A stretch of 64,000 bases of DNA. It comes from Heligmosomoides polygyrus polygyrus (lineage: Eukaryota; Nematoda; Chromadorea; Rhabditida; Heligmosomidae). Positions within the stretch are counted from its first letter, which is position 1. The number at the start of each line of letters is the position of its first letter. Positions 19,593 through 31,500 of the stretch are shown here, one piece after another. Made by a program: the position numbers and the translations under genes. The stretch is taken from positions 5,904,658 through 5,968,657 of the forward strand of contig OX377206.1 of the NCBI GenBank assembly GCA_947396885.1, given 5' to 3'. A model generated the notes under the pieces. It made no database searches, had not been told where the DNA came from, and saw only the letters and a program-made list of their open reading frames with translations.

Positions 19593-22500
19593 TCACACCG
19601 TCCACGACGGTTTCAGGATCATGTCGATGATTTCGCATGAGCCGAACATCTTTATCGGTGGCCCGAAGAAGTTCACGCCTGCCGACACGTACACGTACAC
19701 ACCAGTGGCTGCATGGTAGTAGAGACCTCTGAAATGAAACGACGAAATTCGTGTAGTATGTTGCGCACTCAGACGTTTTTCGAATATTCGAGTGGGTCAT
19801 TCGAGCGTAACTATAGCGTAGTAGCAGTTGTTGGAATCAGAAGTTATTATCATACTGTGCAACCACAGTGTAGATCAAAGGGGTACACTGAATTCAGACG
19901 CTCATGTCACGACGGTTGTCACGCTACTAAACCCCAACACATGTGACATGACGCCTGTGACAGGTCTTCTGAACTCAGACACTCACATGGCACGACGCGT
20001 CCAACACTAGTGAACCCCTACACATGTGACACGACGTTTGTGAGGTCTTCTGAATCCAGACGCTCGTGTCACGACGCCTGCAACACTACTGAAACCCAGC
20101 ACATGCGACACTTGAAGCATTCGTCAGAAAGTGTATGATAAAGAGACGGTTTAGAAGATAAAAGGATGAAGTTCGGTGCTAATCAGTCCTTTTGTTGGAT
20201 GCGCCACGCATTCCACTTCTACGACCTGTTGTGAAGGCAATTTGAATACGCATTCGGCCGATACAATGACTGGCAGTGGGCGTCAAAATAACAAAACAGT
20301 GTTTTATCCTTGCCAGGCAAGTCTGATACCAATTTATCGAGCCCCAAAACACTTTGGTTAGCCTGAGTAGAAAGTCCAAACCAAGAAAAAAAACTGAACT
20401 GCATCTAGTGCGCCGCTCGCCTCCGCTATGTAGGCCACACTAACGGCTAGTACGAAAAAATGCTGGTAAAGTTTCTAAAAGTCAAAAAAAAACGAACAGT
20501 TTCCTAACACAACAAAATTGGGAGCTACGTCGGTAAGTAGGGCGTGTGTAGCGCATTCGGAGGAGGTACCATCTGTCGCGTGAACCCGATACCAAGTTCC
20601 TGGTTCGGATTCCCCGCGCAACCCAACGAAGCCTTTCATCCCTCCGGGGTCGGTGAATTGGAACCAGATTTGTCTGGGAAGGATAAAGCGCTGTTTTGTT
20701 CATCGGCTGGCCACCGCAAATCATTGTATGGCCAAATACCCATTCAAATCGTCTCCAAGAGAACACCCGTAGAAGTAGAGTAGAGTAGCGTGGCGCACAC
20801 CAAAATGAATTGAGAACGCCGTCCTTTATCCTTTATCCATTAAGTCGTCAAGTGGTTGACTTATCCAAATGTGGAAAAAGACAACGCTACTGTGCTTTTA
20901 GTTTTCTACTCTTAGACTTTAACTACTACTAAAGAAAACTAAGAACACGTTCGTTGTGTTTTGGAGCTACGTTGAGAATAAAGTAAGGACAAGAAGTCAG
21001 AACAGCTAAGAAGATTGGAAAAGTGTTCGCCGTTAGCCCTGGTTTATAGTTGCGTCGCTACGCGGTAATAATCGCGGTAATCGCTGATTAGATATCGATT
21101 GGGTGGCGCAAAAATCGATATCTACGGCGATCGTGGTGCCACGCCGCGTGGCGACGCAAGTTTAAACTAGGGCTTAGTGTTTAGAAGGGTGCAACGCATC
21201 GAGGTGACACAAATTTGGCCAAAAATACAGTAATTGTCTCTTTAAACCAGCCGCTCACAATTCTATGAACTTTCTTCAGGTGAACAAACATATTTCAATG
21301 ACTGCTCTCAAAACGCTAATGCTGCTGAATAATAAAACTCACCTAGCGAAAGCGTTTACGATATAAATGATCGGCACGAACAGGTACATTTGTCCGCCAT
21401 GCGTGTGTCCTAAAGAAAAACATGTACGTCAGAAAAAGAACGAATAAAGTCACCAACAGACCAGCAATGTCTTACCTGACAGTATAAGGTCGAGCTTTGT
21501 GCTCACTGTCTGATCGTTTAGCATCATCTTTGCAGCGTTGGGTTGATGAGCAAGCATAATGACCGTATCATTAGAGTCACAACCAGCCACCGCCTTCTCC
21601 GGATGCATTGCATGACCAGGAAAACTGAAAAAGAACGGTTGATAGCCAAACAGAGAGTGAAGGTGCACCGTAACAAAGGAGGCTGCTCGTTCTGTGAATA
21701 GAATACGTCTCTCCGTTGCCTTGCGATGCGGTTGCGGCGCGTGTCCCATGGCGATAGAGCGCATTTTCGAGAATTTGGCCTTCACGAAATGGACGCCAGT
21801 TAATCCGAATAACCGCTTCTAATGTCAAAAATTTAGTTTCTTTTTCATACTCATCCCGAACGGCTGCATGAACTACTTCCGCCAGGAACATTGCCTTGAG
21901 TCTACTTTTCCGCTAAAAGCCAAGACCAATCACTTACCAAGCAGACGATAATGTTTTTGAACATTGTTTTTGAACAGAATGAAATGATGCAATACACTTT
22001 GTGATAAATATTGTCACGTAATTAATAATAAACATTTTTGAGAACTAGTTATTGATACGGTCACCAGAGAGATAGAGAGAAGGGTTCAAAATATATACAA
22101 ATCAAGCCGCATCGAATAGAAATACAACCCCGAAAAAGCAATACGGAACGCAAATGAACACTTCTAAATCCAGTCATTTTCGATGACTCTTAAAAATTTC
22201 ACCTATTCTGGGTAGCAGTCGTTAAAGTGGCCCATATTGGGTAGGAGGGCGAAGCATTGCACCAATCAGATCGCACTGAATAGATACGCCATCCGAAGAC
22301 GACGCGTACGATCGGTGCTCTGATTGGCTGATTTGAATTTGATCGGTGCTCTGATTGGTTGATTGACTGTGATATGCTCACCGCGCCATGTAGGCCACAT
22401 TAACGACTAGTATAGACTTTTGTTCTCGACGATATTAGTCTCCATGCCTGATGGCTCTTGAACGGTCCGAAAACGTAACCAAATTCAGAAACTCACTGGG

Positions 22501-25500
22501 CTTTCGCGGCATACAGATCGTCAGCACCAGCAACACAGATCGGATCTCCATAACTTGTTATGAATCGTTTTTGAGAATTATGTAGGACAGTAATATTACA
22601 GTCGTTAAGATACGAAAACCATTCTTCCACATTCCCGTGCATGTACTCGTGATTACCTTAATGAAAAATAATTAATTTTGATGAACAAAAACCATATTGA
22701 ATTAAAAGAAATCATACCATGTCCTAAGACACTTTGAGAAAAGCAGGTTTCTATAGCTACTAGACGGATTTCTTACCTGTTGCGAAGAAAACTCCGTACT
22801 TGGCCTTCAGTGAGCAGAGAGGCCTAGCTGCATTGGAAAAGTCTCTAACAAACCCATCAGCTAAATCGCCAGCGATTGCAATGATATCTGAAAAAGCGCT
22901 GGATAAAATTAATCCAAAAAGAAATCAATAATATACACTTATTTCCAGAATATTATTTATCAAGCACAAACCGAAACATAACAACGTTTCTAGGTTTCAA
23001 ACGACTAGACCCCTAGTTGGAACTGCAGGTGATTGGCGCGGTAATTGGAACTAATTCAATTGACTGCGGCGAATTACATAGCTGAAAGTGTTTCCTAAGT
23101 TGCGTCAAAGGAAACAAAACAAGGAAATGTCAGTCGAACGTCGAAAATTGAGTTGTGATCTAGCAAACGCTGGAACGCAACGCGTACGCCCACGCCTCAC
23201 ATGACGTAGATCATTCGGCAGGCTTAAACCACACCACTTTACGACGCGGATAAAAACTAAGAAGCAGGTCAAACACTTTGGGGCAGCCTATTGACCGTAG
23301 AATTCGAGAAACACAAAAAAAAAAGAATTTAGAAGCGAATATAGCTTCGAAAGAAAACATGAAAGAAACGGCGAAGAGGAAAAGGTACAAATAAGTAACC
23401 CAGCCTTCGTTTCAGTCGACAAGGAGGAATATAAAAAGTAGGCTTTCATCAATCATCGGGACACGCCACGCATTTTAAGCCTATAGAATGACGCGGAGAA
23501 AATTTAAATGCAGATTTGACAACGACATACGGTAGCCGGTCAGCTACTCCATAAATTGTGCACTTCACCAGCACAGTTTGGTACTAAATCACACACCCCG
23601 GGGGATGAAAGCCCTGATTAATCTGGCCTTACCCGAACATTGAATCGATTCGGAGCGCACGCAATAGCCGACGCCTCTTCCGACTGCGCTACCAGGCTAC
23701 AACTAACCTTACATGTTGGAAGAGCTACTGTTACTTCAAATACCACGAAAAAGCCAGAAAATGAAGATGAAGACGGTTGGTAAACGAAGGAGAAATAAAG
23801 GATAAAGGACGGCGTTAACCAGTCCCTTTTGGGATACGCCACGCATTCTATTCCTACGTGATGTCGTAGAGACAATTTGAAAGCGTATTTGGACTACACA
23901 ACGGCTTATGGTGGTCAGTCGACGGACATGTCGGTGTTTTATCTTTCGAGCACAAGTGTGGTTCTAACTTACCGACCGCGAAGGGATGGAAGGTTCGGTT
24001 GGCCTAGGCGGGAATCCGAAGCAAGAACCCGGAATTCGGTGCACGCGACAGCCAGCGTCTCCCCACACTGCACTATCACATGCCAAAGGGAAGAATAGGA
24101 GGGAGAAACAGGGGAAGAAGAATGAAAAGGCTAAGGGAAGGGAGTAGGCCCGTCCACTTATGATCCTCCAGACTGATGAAGCTTTTGAGAAGCGCTAGCA
24201 GAACATTTTTTATGTGGAATAGGAACTCATTTTGCAAAGAACAAAATCACAACCACCCTCAATCTCATGTGATTTATAGCTACCTCAAAGGAAGGTGTAT
24301 CCAATTGCTAATATCCTCACCTGGATTAAGATCATTTGTGAGGCGAGCGATCGTCTCCATTCGCTTCTGCCCAACTGTCGGACCAATATGGATATCGGTC
24401 AGAAGAGCAACACGCACTTCACCATGATGCAGCTTCTGAATAGCAACAGATTTTGCTCACTTTGGATTAAACAAATGACATATTAGGGCAGGTTCGAAAT
24501 CGAAGTCGATTAAGCGTGAACGTGTATGGCGCAGTCGGCAGGAGGGGCCAGTTACTACAGACAAATGCAATCCCAGTTCGGGAGCACCCTTCATGGTAGG
24601 CGGTGGAGTTTGTACCCAACACCGTGTAACTTGAATATAGTCGGAAGCCCAGTGGTTGTTTCGTGGCGTGACAGTGCTCAAACTAGTTGATGGGAGGAGC
24701 AGTGAGAAATGGGAGATAGAAGTAATAGCCGCAATTGTGGTGGCCCCTCCAACTAGGATTGCACCTCCCACTATGCCAGTATCGGTTGAAGAACAAAGAA
24801 CAATCAAGTCGCCCATCCCCTCGGGACCTGTGAATTAAAAAAGACCTTTCGAAAGACTAGAGCACATACTTTTCAGTGAAATGGCTGAGACTTTGTTAAG
24901 ATACACAAAGTTCCTCTAAGCGGTCGAATGCGTGGCGTATCCCTCAAAAATATTGATTTATACCGACATCTAACCTTCATTTACGCTTGAGAGAAAACCG
25001 TCAACAGCTTCCTAGATGATGATATTGTCCAGGACCAGAAAGGGACAAATCATGATGTTGTAAAATAGTAAAATATCGTAACATATCGAAAATATAAGAA
25101 GACTCTTCAATGTTAATGATCGCATCTAGTATACGCCGCATATTCAGCATCACCCCACTGCTGAAGATAAATGATGTAAATTTGACATAGTACAACACAT
25201 ATTTGAGCCACAACTTGGGAATGAACATCGGCAGACGGAGCTAATCTCGTGATCAACAGGAATTCGTTCCAGGTTTCGTTCGGTTCAAAGAAAAATAACT
25301 TCTACCGTATCATCGAATAGAGTGCTTGAACACATTTGCTTAAGCCTGGAACGGCTGATATAGAGACTATGTTGTTACAGGATGTTTTGTTACGATCAAA
25401 ACTCTTGCGCCGGGCGGGATTCGAACCCACACCTGCTTTCCGGGCAGCGATGCTATGCCTTACACTACTGGCGTTATTTGACCGCACGTAACACACATAT

Positions 25501-28500
25501 AGAGTGGATCGGTAAGAGAGTGGTAAAACGCCGACTTCTCCATCGTATGCAAGTACGGACGGACTCGTAAATAAAGGATATAAGGATAAAGGAGGCGTTA
25601 TTCAATCCCTTTTGGGATGCGCCACACATTCTACTTCTACGGGATGTCGTGGAGGAGAGTTGAATGCGTATTTGGCCATACAATGACTTGCGGTGGTCTG
25701 CCGATGTACACGTCAGTGCTTTATCCTTCCCAGACAAGTCTGGTACCAATTCACCGACTCCGGAGGGATGGAAGGATTGGTTGGCCTGGGCGGGATATCC
25801 GAACCAGGAACCTGGTATCGAGTGCAGGCGACAGCTGGCGCCTCCACCGGCTGCGCTTTACGCGCCCAACTCGTAAGTACGGACTCAAAGTCACTATATG
25901 ACTACATCCAGAAGTGGAACGCACAACTTGTATCCAAACAAACCGCATCCGATTAACGCCAATCCGTTTTCCCGATCCCTGAAGATCTCTCGTAGAAGCA
26001 CTCAATGTAGATTTGCACTTCACCCCGACACTTCAACGCTCCGGTAAACTTCCAGATAGCTTGCCGCATGGCTGATTAGCACGTGCTCGTGCTTGTGGGG
26101 CACCTTATCACAGTCACACCAAGCTTAAGTGCTTAGCACGTATCTTCAGTTACACTGACACGTCGGGAATTTGGCCGCCACGCTTTCGGTCCGACTTTTC
26201 GGTTCGTTACTCTGCTACCTTAGACAAACTGAAGTAGCGTGAAAGCAGAAACTATCGCTACACGTCACATACCTTGATCAACGATAGACACCTCCATAAC
26301 CGCTTCACCTTCGACTCCGTCAAGGATGAAGCGGTTATAGAGGTGTCGGTGTTCAAGAAGTATATAAGAAGATCAACGCCTGGCTTCAGGCACAGATGTT
26401 GGATAACAATGCTCTTCCTGCACGGATATATATTAGGTTGGTCAGAAGTCGAGTCGATTTTGTGAAGGTTCAGCGCATAGGGAGAGGACATTTCCTTCAA
26501 CACTGTCAACTGCTGGAGGAGACACAGACTTCGAAGCCAAGCCTCGGTCGGGACGCCCTCACAGGAAGGAGATTCCGTCGTTCTCAACGAGGATCCGGAG
26601 GTTGGCACCAGCAATCTTGCGACGACACTCGGATGCACCGAGGGACGAGCGTTCTACCCCCTCATCCCCCTGGCCCGCCCACTCCAACCCCTGGGCTTGC
26701 TCGAGAGTGCAGTGGCTGCCTTACGAGATAGTGGAGACGCAGGCATTTGACACGCCTCTGTTTAAAGGGCGGGGGGTAGAACGCCACTCCGCCGGATGCA
26801 CCCAATCGACAGTCTTCAGTCGCCTCCAAGCCCTTGGCGAGCGAAAACTGCTGACCCGATGGGTCCTTTATGCTTCCACTGATACCAAGAGGTTTACATG
26901 GGTATTCATTTGTCAGGTTCCCCCTATCTGCATATACCGAATGGAGGTTTTCGAAGACCTGATTACTGGAGATGAGAGTTCTCTGCCACTATAACAGGAA
27001 TTCTGTCGCGAGGAAAAGACCCAACACATAGAAACGGATGGAAAAATGCGCAAAAAGTGCCTCAGAATTGCGTACACGTCAAAGCCCCTCAAACCTCAAA
27101 AAGTCAACTGAAATACAAGTATGCCACAACGCTGGAGGACCGAACCCTACAGCTTCCTCGCACGAAGCGACGCCACTTCCACTGCACCACGACCTGCTTA
27201 CCAGCGGTGCCATCGCGGGCGCACAAGACATCGATCGAACGTGGCAACGTAGACGCCGACACGCGATCTCTAAGCTAGGAGGGTGCAGACAGCCGGTATA
27301 CGGTAACCATTCGGGTGTGCATTCGTCAGAATCATTTTACATGAGTGGGATACGTACGCAACTCCCATACGTCACCCACTACACATTGTGGAGTTCAACT
27401 TTCCCTTTCACAGGACGTAGTGAAGCGATATTGAGTGGCCATCGAAATGCCTCGCAATGTTGACACAAGGCAGAGCGCGGTTCCCCCGAATCCAGCCTTC
27501 GCTCTTCCGCTGGACTGCATGAGTCCACGCGACGTGTCATGCGGTGCTCTTCCGTCGCATTAGACGACGGACGCATAACTAAGTGGAACGCATTCAGCGG
27601 AAATTTGCTCGGAATCGTATATGAGATTCCGGACCCACCAGACCCCTAGTAAGCGGAACGGGCCTCCATAAATAACCTGAACAGGAACCGCCCATCTCTA
27701 TATGGGTGTAGCGGCCTACAAAGGCTCCAGGACCTAACTTCAACGCGACGTCGCGCGCTAGTCGCGTGCGACGTCGGGTCGCTGAAACGCGGACGTGCTC
27801 TCGGTGACGCATGGTTAGCCGCGGAGCACGAAATGTTCCCTGTGTTTAAGCTCCCAGACCACATTTCTAGCAAGGAACTTACGAACCCACAGAATGTGGT
27901 AGGCAACAGTCTGCAGTAGGACAATTGATCCGAGAATGGGTGATAGCGACCTTTTTCCGAAGTATAACCATAATCACGGGTGAAAATTGACCGAAGAAGT
28001 TGTAGTTGGTAAATGCTGACGCTAGAAACCATCCACATGACCAAGATTCCTGTATAGTCTGTCGCTGATCGTGCTATTGAAACCACATTCATATACCATC
28101 TCCAAGAAACGTTGTAATAAGGCAAAGGCGTGCCGCATGTCCCTGTAGGAAGCGTTTCTAGCCGTCGGAAGCATCGGACCGCGGCAACTCGTCCAATTTC
28201 GTCGCGCACCGTGCGCGACGCCAGGGGTTCGCGCGGCGTTGGAGTTATGTCTGTCCTGCCTACAAAACACCTAGGTTGATGGATGAGTTTGAAGAAGGAA
28301 GCACTTCAGCCACACCTTTCAACTGTAGGATAACCACTGGGGCCGGATTCATTGTTAAACCCGCGAGTATGCGGGATATGGTGCCTAAAGATAAGGGTGG
28401 AAATGAATGCTTCACCGTGGGTACCTCTACCACTTATACCGCGCATAACCACGGGTTTAATCATTGATGAATCCGGCCCCAGGTATTGCTTCAGTTTCTA

Positions 28501-31500
28501 CCGTCTACCACAAAACCCAGTGTAAAGGCATTTACGAATTCAGGCTCTGGTCGACTTTGGTATTCTTTGTAGTGCTTAGCTCACCAGTCTAGGTCATCTG
28601 TCTGAGCTAATAACCCCTACAGTGTTCAACGTTTTACATGTTTATCGTTACAGAGGCCATAAGATATTAGAGTGATGTTTAGTTGTGAATAAAACTCTTG
28701 CGCGATGTGAAACTCGAACCAGCACCGTCTACTTTCCGGGCAAGATGCTAAGCCTTACACCACTGCTCTGCTTGACCGCACGTGACATTCTGTACAGCGG
28801 TCCATTTTGGCATTCTTTGGAAAGTTTGGGCCACCAGCAGTGTCTGAGTTATTGATACCATCTATGTTTTGTTTCACCTTCGATAGATGGTATTTTGGGT
28901 GACCTTTGCCAGGTATAACCAAGAAGAGGTCTAATACTTGCAAAAATAGACTTCACTCAGCACTTTCAATTCTAACGATATGAAGAAGACTGAGACATGG
29001 GACATCAACTCAATTGATAGAATTTAGGATAATTTGGAAAAAATGTATAAACAAGGTTGGTAAAAAAGAGGTGTACAACTCTAGTCTCAGATAAATCACA
29101 TTCTCAATGTCAAATACTTCGCACAACCAATTTCAGAACTGGGACTGCTCCTGTCATAGTTCCTCCCTTACTACGAAATCTACGGAATGGAAAAGGATAG
29201 GGGACAACGCTTCTCATCAATCAATCCCTAATCTATCCTAATCGGAGGGGGGGGGGCTTTGGAGCAACTGTGCTTCTACCTTGTCACATCACTCCCTCGT
29301 CTGAATTTTCCTGAAAGGCTATAGTTGTGCTCTAACAAAAATTTTGAATAACCGAATATACTCGAATAGCGACGATTTTCGAGCATTCGAATTTGAATAC
29401 ATTCGAAAATTGCGTTTTTTCGAGCATTCGAATTCGAATCCATTCGGAAATCGCGTTTTTTCGAGCATTCGAATTCGAATACATTCGAAAATCGCGTTTT
29501 TTCGAGCATTCGATTCGAATACATTCGAAATTCGCTTTTCGAGCACTCGAGTTCGAATACATTCGAAAATCGCGTTTTTTTCGAACGTTCGAATACGAAT
29601 ATTCGAATTCGAATGCTCAAATATTCATTCGGGCACAACTACACGAGAGGCTCCTTACCACTGGCCAATGGCCAAAAACTGGAGCTCTGAATAAACTCAG
29701 AAAATGAGATAGTGAGGCAAAACAACCGGTGCTCCTCCCGATTAGGATCGATCCATCAAACCATTTGATTCATTTGATGCCTCGCCACGCATGCTACCTT
29801 TACGGGAGATCCAGGAGCTCTTCCATACGTATTCCATTATTCTCAAAGAAACCTGATAACAGTCCAGCAATTCTCGAGCATGGAACACACGCTTCGCCCG
29901 AACAGAACCAAACCAAAATATCGATTTGTAGTACCAGGTTAGGCATCCTACCGACTGCACCACACACGCCCTTGCGAATGCCAATAACAATAACAACAAA
30001 AAGTAACAATAATTAACGGATAATTTCTAGAACACTCACCCTTAAAGGAACCGACACCCGTGTGAAAATCGGATCAGAGAACGCGGTGTAAAGCCCGCCA
30101 AGAATGAGTACGAAGGCGCACAATAATGATAGAAATGTGTACGCATTACGGTTATTAACTATGTACCTAAAAGGAAATCATTAAGCTGAACAGCAACATC
30201 TGAAGGCTATACGGTAGTCGTACCTGTTTAATGATTCGAAAACACCGTATTTTAAAGAAACCGTACTAATAATATGAATAGATTCAGCAATGAGCAGAAG
30301 TATGACCACTTGTAGATAAGTAGCCAATCCAACAAGACTGATCTGGGCGAGAATATGAGGCTCGGATCCTGAAAGGAAGTCGTGATAGATAGTACCATCT
30401 AGAAGCATTTTTAACTCAAAAACATTCATATCATCGACCATTCAAACCGACTGCTGTTTACCCACTCTCGTACGCGAGTCACTACACATATACAGTTGCT
30501 GAAACCGAACGCAAATGTCTTCCGCAATTTTGCACACATTTGGACCGACCCTTCGAATTAGGAAAGCCCCATTATAGGCGGAGTCCTATTTGCCTTTGGA
30601 TCACCGTCCTCCTAGGACTCGACGTACATTGCAAAAATAAGGCACAATTCTAGTTTGAGGGGACGCCTAAGTAAGACTACGCGGTGGTGATGCGATTTAG
30701 CGTAATTTTGCACACATTTGGACCGACCCTTCGAATCAGGAAGGCTTGATCATAGCCCCCTTCCTCTTTGGATCACCATCCTCCCACTCCTCGACGATGA
30801 TTGCAAAAAGAATAAGGGACAATTATAGCTAAAGGGGACGCCTAAGTGAGACCACGCGGTGAGCATGCAAGTTAGCGCAATTCTGCACACATTCGGGCCG
30901 ACCCTTCGAATTAGGAAAGCGCGCTCATAGGCGCAATCTTATTCGTCAGTGCATCGCCGTCCTCCTAGTCTTCGACGATGATTGTATAAATAAAAATAAG
31001 CCACAGTTCTAGTTTAACCGTGGGACTTTCGAACTGACTCAGGGTAGAGCATGGTGGAGCAAAACACCATGTGGCCCCATCAAATTGGGACAGGACCAAA
31101 AAGAAGCGATGGAAGGAAATGTTGCCATTCTGAACATACAGATCGTTACATTGTACGCGATCCATGCACTTTTACAGGAGCAAGCACCTCCTCCCTCAAG
31201 CTATGATAGCGCCCATTCATATAAGCCTTTTAGGGTTCCGAACGTGTTTCACAATATAAAGCATAGAACGAAAGAAAAGGTAGAAGTCTGAAGAAGGCAG
31301 GCAAGGTTTTAAAACGAATTGAAGCATAGTTCCATAGTGAAGATATAAAAAATGCCCGTTTCCGAGTCCCCTCAATCACGTTCTGGCGCAATCCTAGTTG
31401 GGGGGAGGAGGGAAACCAACCGCAGGCCAGGGCAATTACCTCGGGCTCATATAGATGACGGCCCTTTACTTGATATCGCTTGAGCTTTTGAAGCAGCCAC

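Noticed and set aside
24457..24816. 120-codon minus-strand frame in a TMPPE intron, with a hydrophobic segment and an upstream CACAG acceptor
   Set aside because: Its frame does not connect to the adjacent TMPPE exons, which join directly in phase, and the right part overlaps a tRNA-like fragment. No family recognised.
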